A stretch of DNA of 64,000 nt from Apostichopus japonicus (Eukaryota; Echinodermata; Holothuroidea; Aspidochirotida; Stichopodidae), in the NCBI RefSeq assembly GCF_037975245.1, contig NC_092571.1, positions 18,250,917-18,314,916 of the forward strand, given 5' to 3'. A model generated the notes under the pieces. That model did not search any database and was not told the DNA's origin. It was given only the letters and a program-made list of their open reading frames with translations. The position numbers and the translations under genes are program-made. Of the stretch, positions 1 to 27,500 are shown one piece after another; the stretch's first letter is position 1, and each line of letters opens with the position of its first letter.

Positions 1-193
1 TATAACAACTTGAAAACAGTCCAACGAAAGGATTCCCGTTTTAAAGGCTATACTGCTGTGTGGTATAACACCAACTATCCAATAACACTTTTGGTGAATG
101 ATTTCCTAAACTTGGTGCATGTGTTATTCTGAGCCCGTGTCTTTTCCGTTTTATTGATACCGTAACGTGAATGGTCTTTATACTCCTCCGTAG

Positions 194-690
194 TAAGCTG
201 TGCGGTTACATCTCTATGTTCCGACGTATCTATGTTCCGACGTCTCTATGTTCGGACAATTTTTTTGGACTCATAATTTTTTTTACCAACATTTTTCGGA
301 CCAAATTTTTTTCGGACCAACATTTTTTGTGACCAACATGTTTTCTGACCAAATTTGTTTGGACCATAATTTTTTTGGACCAACATTTTTTGGGACCAAA
401 AAATTAAGAACCCCCCCAAAAAAATTGGTCCGAAAAAATGTGGGGTCCAAAAAAAATTAAGTCCCGCCAAAAATTTTGGTCCTAAAAAATTGAGTCCCAA
501 TAAAAGATTGGTCCCAAAATATTGGGGTCACAAAACTAGTTTTCTTGATACAAAGACATTTTTGGATGAAAAAAAATTGCTCCGAATTTGTTCTTTTTGT
601 CGGAACATAGAGACGTCGGAACATAGAGACGTCGGAACATAGAGACGTCGGAACATAGAGACGTCGGAACATAGGGATGTCACCAGCTGT
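194..690. mobile_element. Foldback (inverted-repeat) element
   Basis: The left arm carries copies of TCTATGTTCCGACG from about 212. The right arm (600-675) carries five head-to-tail copies of the reverse complement, CGGAACATAGAGACGT. Between them the sequence is a degenerate run of TTTTTGGACCAAC-like units that switches strand near the middle (about 410-430) to GGTCCAAAAAAA-like units, so the whole block can fold on itself. Open frames here on both strands are products of the repeat and not genes. No transposase is visible. Confidence 0.7.
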
Positions 691-705
691 GCATATGGCC
701 ACCCA

Positions 706-886
706 TTTGGGACAAAAAAAATTCTATAACTATAGTGTCATGTCCCGCTTCAGTACGATCAGTATGAATATCGTGTTTCTGTCAGATCAAGGTTAGGAAC
801 TGTTTGTTCTGTCAATACTAGTACTTTGATAGCATGATATTGGTGTACAGTTTACAGAGGTATTAGCATTAGGAAATTGTCCCAAC
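706..886. mobile_element. Hairpin MITE, copy 1
   Basis: The ends are TTGGGACAA (707) and AAATTGTCCCAAC (about 874-886), which are inverted copies. The interior matches a second copy at 42738-42931 over almost its whole length, including TCAGATCAAGGTTAGGAACT. The interior is itself an imperfect palindrome. No clear target-site duplication is visible. It is non-coding. Confidence 0.7.
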
Positions 887-1780
887 CGACTGACATAGCC
901 CAACCGGCTGACATAGCCAGCCATGTCATGAATATTCGTGTAGTCTATTGGGCTTGTCTGTAATTTTGGGGTTAAATGTAAATTAATGGGTTCTGAAGTC
1001 TAAATAAAAGAGATATGATTTTAGTAAAACAATATTTCAAGTAAATGTATATGACATATCTGCATATGTTTGGGGTGAAAATGCTGTAGTTATTTAGTAA
1101 ATAGTTAAAGAGATTGTACTTCAATTGTTGTATATACTGTTGAGTAGTGTAACAATAACAATACCAGAGTGAAACAATAAAACAAGTGAATGCGTTCTTT
1201 CAAAGAGCAGGCTTACACACTCAATAAATACAGTGCAGTGTCTTTCTTGTTTGTATTTGTAACCTAACTCGGGTCTCTAGTTACCTTATTGGTAACGGAT
1301 TCACACGCTAGCAATGCTACCATTGGAGCATGGCAGTACTGCGAGCTCGTATTTATGACTCGATGTACTAACTAAACTTATATAACAGCAATAAATCTAC
1401 GGTAGCCGCGTTCTTGGCTCTAGACAAACAATGTAGCTTTATTGCCATAACCTATACATAAGTTTTAAAGTGACAAACTTTAAATCGGATTGCGAAAAGG
1501 CTTAACCAAAACGAGGTTCAACTTGACCCCATGGATTAAATCTTTGCAACAAATTTTTTTTTTTTAGCAAATGTAACGGTTGATCTCTTCCTCTCACTCT
1601 CTCTCACACTCTATTGACAAATAACGAGACTAGTACTGTTTTAGATAATATGTTGGAATTTTCGGTTATCCTTGGCAGTGGAACGAATATTTATATTGTG
1701 ACGGGGGTTCTGTACATATATCTAGTGAGACAAATTAAGATGTGAACAGGTAAATGTCTTTCTTCTCTTTATGCAACGCT
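887..1780. other. AT-rich intergenic sequence
   Basis: I see no supported gene here. A short direct repeat (CCAACCGACTGACATAGCC-like) follows the MITE end at about 883-920. The rest is AT-rich with no long open frame, no tRNA-like boxes and no recognisable repeat ends. Confidence 0.4.
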
Positions 1781-1786
1781 CTCTCT

Positions 1787-1789
<3 letters not shown>

Positions 1790-1832
<43 letters not shown>

Positions 1833-1846
1833 TATGTATATATATA

Positions 1847-1907
<61 letters not shown>

Positions 1908-1926
1908 GTGTATATATGTGTATATA

Positions 1927-1981
<55 letters not shown>
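1790..1981. repeat. (TA)n microsatellite with TG interruptions
   Basis: This is about 190 bp of alternating TA broken by short TGTG runs. Its tyrosine/isoleucine open frames are translations of the repeat. Confidence 0.95.
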
Positions 1982-1985
<4 letters not shown>

Positions 1986-2600
1986 GGTTGGTTGGCGTCT
2001 ATCTTGTTTGGTTAATTATCATTTATAAAACCTAATTAAAACCTTGTTAAAATAGGACGCATTAAACATAGGCATCGTGATATTGAATATATTCGCGTAT
2101 AGTACAGGACTTTCGATTTCGGCCGTTTATATGAAATCGATGTGTATATATTTTTTTTTTCATTTTAAAATCATCCTTTAATACATAAATACACAAACAA
2201 GAAAATACAGATATATTGCACTGTACTGTATCTTATTTTACCGATGGGTAGCCGGCTCTCTACAGTATAACGTTACACTTTCGGCCGAACGGCTAGCAAT
2301 ACGTAAACGTCGATTCGTATACGTAAGTAGCTAGCCTATATTCCTAGTAGACATAACTCATAAAGTACCGCTACATCCGGTAATTAATGTTGCGGGGCTT
2401 CATTCTGCCTTAATTGCATGTATGGTACTATAAAACACAAGTTGCGTAAATTTGCAATCGTCTGCTCAAGATGCAAGAATTTTCCTTGGAGACTGTTAAC
2501 ATTCGCAGTTAGTCCAGGGTTAAAAGTGAATCTATGGGTTGTTGTGCCTAATCACCTTGTGCACTCCTGCTCTGTTACCTCTGCATCGTCTTAGAATAAA
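1982..2600. other. Intergenic sequence without recognised features
   Basis: The sequence is AT-rich with several Alu-type tetranucleotides (AGCTAGCC, CGTAAACGTCG), but has no open frame or repeat end I can support. Confidence 0.3.
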
Positions 2601-3235
2601 ATCTTCTTTCAATGTATTCATTAACTGTGAATCAACCGACCGTTTCGCCATGAGGACGAGGACGAGGAAGAGGACGCCATATATAATAATATATGGCGAG
2701 GCAAATCTAAAACTCTTCATTGATGACATAAACTCGTTTCATCACACTATCAAATTTAATGCATATTTTTCTGGACATGACGTTCACTTCCTGGACACCA
2801 CTGTGACCCTACAAAATGGTTCACTCGAAACAGACTTGTTCAATAAACTCACGAACAAGCACAACTACCTTTTACCAAGCAGTTGCCATCCACGTCAGTG
2901 TACCCGATATATTCCATACAGTCAAGCGTTGCGCATTGGACGCATTCAGTTTGCTCCTCTGATGTCGATTTGATTCCCGCACTACAGGTTTGTCACAACA
3001 ACTCCTAAACAGACAGTATTTTCGGGGTACTATTGAAAACGCCATCGAAAAGGCTAAAAAGCAAACCCCGTGTACCGAAACATTGACGTACAAAACTCTT
3101 CAAACCAGTTCCAAAAGGGTATACCATTGGTTACTGAATTCCACCCTGGTATCCCACCACTGGCTAATATTATTCAGAAGAATTTTCACCTACTTCAAGA
3201 CATCCCAGGTATCGCAGGTATCACAGAAGTAATAA
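2600..3235 (+). pseudogene. Penelope-like element reverse-transcriptase relic
   Basis: The frame running through 2690-2940 gives GEANLKLFIDDINSFHHTIKF, then FLDTTVTLQNGSLETDLFNK and YLLPSSCHPRQCTRYIPYSQ. This order (RT palm end, LD-strand, then the SCHP...IPYSQALR block) is typical of the RT and thumb of Penelope-like retroelements. After about 2945 the homology continues in a different frame (RQYFRGTIENAIEKAKK near 3010-3060), and then in a third (EFHPGIPPLANIIQKNFHLL, near 3135-3200). It is therefore broken by at least two frameshifts and truncated at both ends, with no GIY-YIG nuclease visible. It lies about 225 bp upstream of the phosphatase start codon. The family call is from motif recognition, and a related retroelement class is possible. 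Confidence 0.75.
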
Positions 3236-3460
3236 AGACTTTTTGTTGAGAAATACTCCAAAACTGTATTTACCTAAAGCAAAGAAGGACTGTCGTATAG
3301 GTAAGAGTCCATAGTCTAACTCTGACTTGATACTGACCCAGAAGTACTTAAACTCTGCTAAGACAAATAAAACCGCACCAGTGTCTTTATTAGTGTAGGT
3401 TAAAACGGACCCAATCACTATCGAATTGAGGAACAATTGTTTTACCCTCATATTTGAAAT

Positions 3461-19597
<16,137 letters not shown>

Positions 19598-19646
19598 TAT
19601 GACAAACTTGCAATCATACATTAAGATCGTATAAAATGTCGTCGCT

Positions 19647-19652
19647 AATAAA
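19647..19652 (+). promoter_or_regulatory. Probable poly(A) signal of alkaline phosphatase
   Basis: AATAAA 50 bp after the stop codon at 19595-19597. It is the first such hexamer downstream. Confidence 0.65.
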
Positions 19653-19979
19653 GTAACGGTTTTTGATACACGGTTCAGGATTGCAACTCTTTTTTCCATC
19701 GACGGACCCCTAGAGATGTGAAGGCACCTTCACGGACCAGCAGACATAGGGAGTATCACCGATGACCAAAGCCTATCCATATAGTTGGGGCTGTGATGAG
19801 AAAAAGTTAGATTTTCTCTGCCCGGGATGGTACTCACACAGCTAGGCTTGCTCTACACATGTAAGTCAATGAAAATGTTGACGGACCCGTCTGACTTTTA
19901 CAGACTCTTGTTTTTCGGAACCCCAAATTTTGCACGGAGTCCCTTAGAAGCGCGCGAACACCAGCTTAAGAAACATAGG

Positions 19980-19980
<1 letters not shown>

Positions 19981-20020
<40 letters not shown>

Positions 20021-20066
20021 CAGTTTATATATATATATAACTGTTTAACAGTTTTTCCGTTATTCC

Positions 20067-20160
<94 letters not shown>
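19981..20160. repeat. (TA)n microsatellites
   Basis: Two TA tracts (19985-20018 and about 20069-20158) separated by a short spacer containing CTGTTTAACAGTTTTTCC. Confidence 0.95.
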
Positions 20161-20163
<3 letters not shown>

Positions 20164-23100
20164 TATATTAAAATATATAAAAGTTGCCATAACCTTTGTT
20201 TTTCAGTAACATGTTTTAATTTGAGTCACTGATGGAGCAAAGTATGTAGGTTTGTATAAAATTAGTAGTGAAATGCGCTGATGCCAAGTAGACCTATTTT
20301 ACATTTGAAGATAAATTAAATCTTTGAGAATATTTGCCATGGAGAAGAATAAAAAAATACAGAACACTAAATGGGATCCATTAAAATGCATCTGGCAAAA
20401 CAAAATTTTATTTCCACGCATATATATGGAGTGTATGACCGAGGGTAGATTTTTGGTTGGCACTTTCATGCCCGGAGCAAACATTGTCATGTTTGCAATA
20501 TGCAGCTATTATATATTAATAAACCAATATAAATGGAAGAGGTTAACTACATTGTACATATTAGAAACGGTTTTGTGTGACTGTGTGTTATTGTAAACGT
20601 TTTGTTTAACTACGTCATGTAACAAAACTTCTCCTAGTGTACGTACAAAATCATTTCAATCATTTGCATGTAAACCATCAAATAATAAATCAACAAACAT
20701 TTGACCATTTGAACCAGACTAGAGTTCAAGTTTGTTTTTCTACATCCGTTGGTTAATAATAATATATGCAATGCCCCCGAACCACCCCACGTTACCTCAG
20801 TATATAGTTACTGGTCGTATATGGAAACGCCTGTTAATTTGCAGAACAACGCTTTGTTACAAATTTGCAGTTTAACTTTGACATTCGTCCACCGGATGGA
20901 CTAAATTTCTCTTCGCTTTCCTTCCCCTTCCACTCCCTTTAGACACCCCCTCCCCCAGACCCCATCTCGGAGAGAACTTTAGGATTCTAAGCTAACTCAG
21001 CTCTTACCGCAGAACATAGCAATAAAACCGCAATTCTCCACTGAAATAAAACAAAAAACAACAGCCTCTACATGGAATGTTCCATTATTTGACAAGTGGT
21101 GTGATCCTATTGTTACCGCCGTCTGCAGAATTTGATTGTTTTAACTGTCATTTCCAATACCACGCCAATCTTGCCTTTCGTGGTATGTGTGTGGTGTCAT
21201 TTCACCGTCCCCCCCCCCCCCGAAGAAAACAAATTTAAAATGCATATAGTCGGTGCCAAGTCGGGCTTCGAATTCTTCTAAATTGTATCAACCCTAAATT
21301 TTAGACAATAACCGACGTAGCTGCTCCTCCTCCAGTATTCCCAACATTCCAGGGTTTCGACGGTTCATTCATCCAATAAAAGGCAGTCTAAACCAATTTA
21401 TTCCTTAACATAACAATGACGTTCATAGCGGTAATCAATATTTTGTTCAATGAGTCGAGTTTCATTTCTAAGCAATGACGACTCAGTTTTATTACCGGGT
21501 TTGCACGAGATTAATGCTGATATGGAATGGTATCTAAACAGCTTTAATAATAACTCGCAAACATTGAGGTAAATGAATCTGGAGGATTCATGTCAATTGG
21601 GTGCGCGTACCATGCATGGAGGGTCATGTGATGTGTTCCAGGGTGGTACCAAACTGATATTTCTCTGTAGCAGTCCAAGAACAGTATTAGTGACTTCGTG
21701 AAAGATTTGCACCAAGACGGATCGGACATGGGAACTAACGGCGTAAGAAGGTACTGGTACTTCAGGCCTACGAAATAGTGCTAATATGCTAACGTTCAAC
21801 CTTATTCTTTTGAATGAAGGCAGGCCTTCTACATAATATATATTACTTATTAATACAGCTCTAGGGCAAGCTTTGTCGCATATGGCCTAACGTTATTACT
21901 ACTTGCTATAAGTGAATGTAGAAATGGGAAATGTGGGGAAATGTTTAGTTCGGTGCAACCACGGAATTCTCCATGGAACAGAGCCTAATGCTGCTCGACG
22001 GGAATATAGCTATCACGTTAGGCTACAGGCACGGTTATTGCTAGGTAACGGGTGTCGTCTGCTGCTCTAAGCACGCATACACATTTACGTACTGGTTGGG
22101 TGAAATCATCATGCGTAATAGGGAGAGTAGTATATTAGTACCACCCTGGAACACATCACATGACCCTCCATACATGGTACGCGCGTATTTACTGTGTGAT
22201 AGTTTCTCCAGATTCATTTAACTCGTTGCTCGCAAAGTCCTTTGGTAGTACATCTGTAAGAGAATGTCTTCCTCTCATTAATGACAATCTAATTTTGAAT
22301 AATACTCATGCAGGGGGAATATCCACCATTTTGATATGGTGGGTAGGGGGAGAAAATGTAATGTTGTCCTGAAGGGAGCGGTCTATAGTCTTAAAGGAAG
22401 TTGTAAAATTGATAATTGTGAAAATAACACCTTCCTAGCCATTACTTCACGTGTAACACTATTTATTAATGCCATAAACGATTATGTTGCTCAATATATC
22501 TGAGATATTTAAGGTACACTCGTGGATAGTATTACGTTAGTGTTATATCAACAATAGATGAAACTTTATGCAACTGTATGCAACTTTAGAAGGGCAAAAG
22601 TAGCTTGACACGCAGACTGTCTGATTTGTGAATGAATTACGTTATTGTTGTAACATTTGCCCAATATGTATAACGCGCACCCTCGCATTAGTTGAAATTT
22701 AATTGTTTTTCACGGTTTATAAAAGTTAGTTACGTTTTGTGTTCCATGATATCTGAGAGATATCACGTGACAATAAATGCGAGGACTAACGTGGTTGAAC
22801 TCATCATGTATAATATCAAAATTAAATTTTTAGGTGAAGGGTTCCAACGGCTTGCCATAGTTGCTTGGCCCGACGAAATGTTGTCAATTACAAGTTCTTG
22901 TTGTAAACCGTAAACACACCTGTCGCAAAAGCAAATGCCCGACTTAGTAGTCGGGTTGGTAAATTGATTTTTTGCATGATACTTAGAAATTCTGGTTTAT
23001 GATAAATTAATCGTCCTTGTCAATTGCAAACATTTACTAACTTTAATGCACAGTATACATATCTTGAAAGTAATTTGGAGAATTTCTGGAGTACTGGAAT

Positions 23101-24540
23101 GCGAAAGGAGGATTTGATTGGTTAACTGCTATCATTTCCGTGTCCTGTATTCTGGTCACATCGAACGCTGTTATCGCCTAGTATATTCCCAATTTTACAG
23201 TGAAATTGACCTCGTTCATGAAATTTGTGGCAGGTAGTTTTTTCCTTTTGTTTTATTTTTGTGCAGTTTCACATTAACTGAAGTGGTGTATCACACACGG
23301 CTGCATACTATTTATTGGCTAATGGTTAGGCAGCTTACTTTCCTTTCATCTTTGCCGGAGTACTTGCAACGTACAGTAGGCTAACACTGTGATGTAAATT
23401 CATTGGCTAGGCTATCGCTTACACAGTACAGTAACTTAGTTAGGATCTTGTTTTCTTACATTAAATTAACAATGATCGATCAAGTGGATTAAGTGGGTAT
23501 TTTACAACAAGAAAGGGCCCCGTGTCCTTTGACAAAACAATTGACTACTGTACTCTAATTGTGTGAACCTCTTTTTTCTACCTGATATCAACTCAAATTA
23601 ATTAAAATAAGTAAGGGATGTGAAGTGCCATTCCAGTTTGAGACCTCAAACAATTTTATTGCTGTATAATACCCCTAGTAATAACTGGAACAATCCAACC
23701 AGGGAAATAAGAGACTGGTCCATTCCCACATCCCACTTGTCTGTGTTAGCCTAAGTAAGGCTAGTACAGTTGCAGGATAGGTACTGTACAGTATATGGAA
23801 AACCAATCTTGTCAATGCCGAAACTTTGCCATAAATCAATGTCATTCAGTGTCGGTGTTGTGCTTGTTAGAAATTTAATATCTATCAGATTCTCATGGTG
23901 AATGCTTTTGTTATGTGAAAGGATATAAACTGTATTTCTTAGGGTATGTCATCAGTATTTATGAACTAGGGTCTAGATCAGTTTATTATCATTACTGTTT
24001 TAGGAGCAACTTTTTTCCTTGCATATACCTTTGCTTTAGGATTTCCCTTGCTTTCTGGGCAAACTAAATGAAAGACCTTGTTGAGGAGAAATCGTTGCAA
24101 TATTCCGTACAACTTTTACATACGTGGTGAGATAATCAAGAAACACAAACATTAATTATCTATTTAGGCCATGCATCCTAACTTAATTTTTAAAACAACA
24201 CTTATATTTGTAGACATGAAAATCAAGTTCACCTCCATACTGAACAGTGCACTACAATCTGAAGATCACCATAGTGACGTCTTTCACTGACCTGAGTGCC
24301 ATTCAAGGTCGTTGCAGTGTTTGCAAATTCCTAAATTCCTATTAATTATGGAAACAAAAAAATTGATGTTTAATACCCTTTTTTTTATAATTTATAATTT
24401 TTTATTAATGAGTGATTTCCAAAAAGTTTGACTTCAACTTAACATATGTTAGACCTAGGCTTGGCATATTTGTTCATGATTTACGAGCAAAGTGCATTGT
24501 ATAAATGAATGCTTGTTGTTTCTCACAGTTAGAAACAGTG
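20161..24540. other. Intergenic region between alkaline phosphatase and VPS15
   Basis: No gene can be supported. Short open frames lack conserved motifs or flanking splice sites that join. It contains the foldback element at 21552-22237, a poly-C run at about 21211-21221 and otherwise AT-rich unique-looking sequence. A possible acceptor TTTCTCACAG ends at 24528, so the VPS15 first coding exon may belong to a longer 5' exon starting at 24529. Confidence 0.4.
21552..22237. mobile_element. Foldback element with about 100-bp inverted arms
   Basis: The left arm, about 21552-21650, contains GGAGGGTCATGTGATGTGTT. The right arm, about 22137-22237, contains the reverse complement, AACACATCACATGACCCTCC. 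Further matching blocks are GGTACCA/TAGTACC, AAATGAATCTGGAG/CTCCAGATTCATTT, and CGCAAA at the outer ends. The roughly 490-bp centre has no coding potential. Confidence 0.75.
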
Positions 24541-24595
24541 CAAACAATGATGATGCCATAGACAGTTTCCAACTTGAAGAAAATTCAGTTGCATC

Positions 24596-27500
24596 ATGGG
24601 AAATCAGTTGACAGGTATCGCTCCCTCTCAGATCCTTCCAGTCGAGCATTATCTCACAGATGTGTCTGATTATGAGTTTGACAGCAGTTTGGGAAGCACC
24701 AGGTTTTTCAAAGTCGCCAAAGCTAAATTCAAGTAAGTCTCAAAAAATTTGCATAAATTATATTTATACATATAGTATACCTGTATGTATATCAGGCTTG
24801 GGGCGATTACATCTGAATGTAATCGATTACGATTACTTGAGAATGTATGATTACAATTACGATTACGATTACAGCCTAAAGTTGAAGTAATCGATTACGA
24901 TTACATTGTAATGTAATCGTGATTACAATCATGATTACATTGTGGTTACTTGCACAATCCTCTGCATATCTGTTTAATATAACTCTCTGCCGGGAAATAG
25001 GGCAAAGGAAGGGCATTTACATTATATACGGACAAAATTGTGGAAGTATATCTACAATTCCTACCAGGCATTACACATTTATGCCTTAACACGTTTAAGA
25101 TGTGTAACCCATAAGTCCAGTAAAAAATACAATTTAAACAGACAAAGAGTAAACAGACAAATACTAAAGTAAAACAAATGAAGATTTTCATGCAACACTA
25201 TATTTTGTAAACTAATAATTTCTGTATAGCAGCAAAACTAAAAACTCTTTTACATTATAACACCAAAATAAAACTAAACAGCTTTGAAATGGGGCATTCC
25301 AATGATTCCACAGTACATGGGACATGGAAGGCCAAAGTAAAAGTAAATTATTTTCATCAAAAAGTGGTCAACTCTGGTAATGAGAACAATAGACTGACAT
25401 AAATAGCAATGTGCTTTCAATAGCTGCTACACCTGAGCCTTGTGGCCCACTGAACATGGCAAATGGAATTATTTATCAAATTTACTTACTTAAATGAATT
25501 TAAAGGGTGTATTTTGTCAGCCTGACTGTTATTGTTTGTTAAGTGTTTAATATACTAATGAAATAATTTTCTATAATCAGCACACCATGTCAACTAATGT
25601 CAACCAGTTGTGTATGCAAAAGGATTGTGAACGCTGAGAGGCAGCATTGAACAGAAAAATTCAGGTGATAAAAAATCCTTGAATATGGTTATCAAATCCT
25701 CAGTACTTCTAATAGTGTAAGTTTATTGTGCTAGAGAATTCTAGAAGCAGGAACACTTCTTTGGTCACACTAAAAACCAATAGTAAGAATTAGTTTTAAT
25801 CATTTCTACTGATTTTGCCCTTCTCATTCAAATTTCACTGTAATCATAAATGTAATACGATTACGATTACTTTGCCCTTGTAATCGATTACGATTACTTT
25901 GTAATTTTCACAAAAGTAATCGATTACGATTACGATTACTTCAAAAAATGTAATCGATTGTAATCGATTACGATTACTGATTACGATTACCCCAAGCCTG
26001 ATGTATATATAGTAACCTACAGCATGTTGTTACTCGAGTTTCACGGCGATCTTCAGACAACGCAAACAGCTTTGTAACTAGGGTTGGGCGATATATCGAA
26101 AATTATTATTATCGCGATAATTTTTTTTCAAGACGATATTTTTTGAGGATTGAACAAATGACGATAATTTCCTGTGAAAGAAATTTGAAATAAATGTAGA
26201 AAAAAAATTCTCCGTTTTATGTGTAAATGTTATTCTAGCATTCCATGGTTAAGAAAGTTGAAAAGAAATAAAGTTTATCAACTTCATTTACTGACTTTTG
26301 AACTTCGTAAAAAACCCGTCCTTTACAACATTGACTGTATAGAGAACAAAACTCTGAAAATCAGTAGAGAAATTACCAATTGTGTACGAAAAGTAAGTTG
26401 GTACACCTTTCTAATTTTACGAAAGATCGAGCAAAATACTTCGAAAAATTCACGCGAAACTGGCATATCGTGCTAAATGCAACAAGTGTCATGTAAACAA
26501 GGCTCTAGTATACCCATTTATGAATAAACCAGAAGACCACATCTGGTGTAAAGCGGGGGGAAAAGAAAGTATTTTCTAGAATTTCCCAAAAAAAAATAAT
26601 AATAATAATATCCTACCATAGTTAAGTGTATAGTAAATAGCCTAGCCACTTCGTCGGTTATGGATCTCACGTAACAACAAAAACACAATTGTATTTTGCG
26701 AAGTTGACGATTTCTACAAGGACATGGAAACAATATTTAGCATTAAGTTAATCACGTCTGGTGGCCTAAAACATGGAATTACAAGGTTTACTTTCATAAA
26801 GATGGCCATACTGTAGCTATTGGGGCCTTGATATCGTGCTATGTCTGTATGGTATAGACTGTGCCTCGTGTATCATGGGGAAAAGATTGTTTTGTTCATG
26901 CGGAGGAGTCGGTTGGCTTGAGGTGTGTTTTACTTACCTTAATGTTACGGGGATATTTACCTACTTTCCTTGAACGTCTAAGATAATATTTCGCATAACT
27001 TTAACCCTTTACTGACTGACCTAATTAACTCTAGAGTGGAGCCAAAATAGTTTACTCCATGAAAAGTTTTTTGGAACCGTGCCAAAAATGTTAACAAACA
27101 GGTGTTAGACAGGGGGGTTGTTTTGCAAGGTACCTGGGAAAATTCGAAGCACATGTAGCCTATCGTGATATTTAAGTACGGTTAAACACTGCAGTTGTAA
27201 ACTGATTGTTAGGCAGTCTAGAAACGGGGCTTTGTCGAACGTAGTTTGTTTCATAATATCGACAGTTTTGTTTTTACTGAAAAGCTGACCTAAATAAATA
27301 GTATGAGGCAAGTTCACATTCTGTATCACTTTTGCTATTCATGAATGTTAATGTAGTGTGCAGGGTCCTTTCATAATACCACCACATTGACAGTGTTTCT
27401 CTCTCTTCTAACGACACACTGATTTGCACTGTAAGTGTTTCGTCACATGCATGTTCTTGAAATACTTTCAATGACTAAATTAAACCATCCATACACATGA

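Noticed and set aside
200-702. Open frames rich in GPTFF and SDQI-type repeats on both strands
   Set aside because: They arise from the mirrored TTTTTGGACCAA units of a foldback element; no codon bias or homology.
26219-26476. 85-codon open frame in VPS15 intron 1
   Set aside because: No motif or homology recognised; sits in AT-rich intronic sequence next to a likely transposon end.
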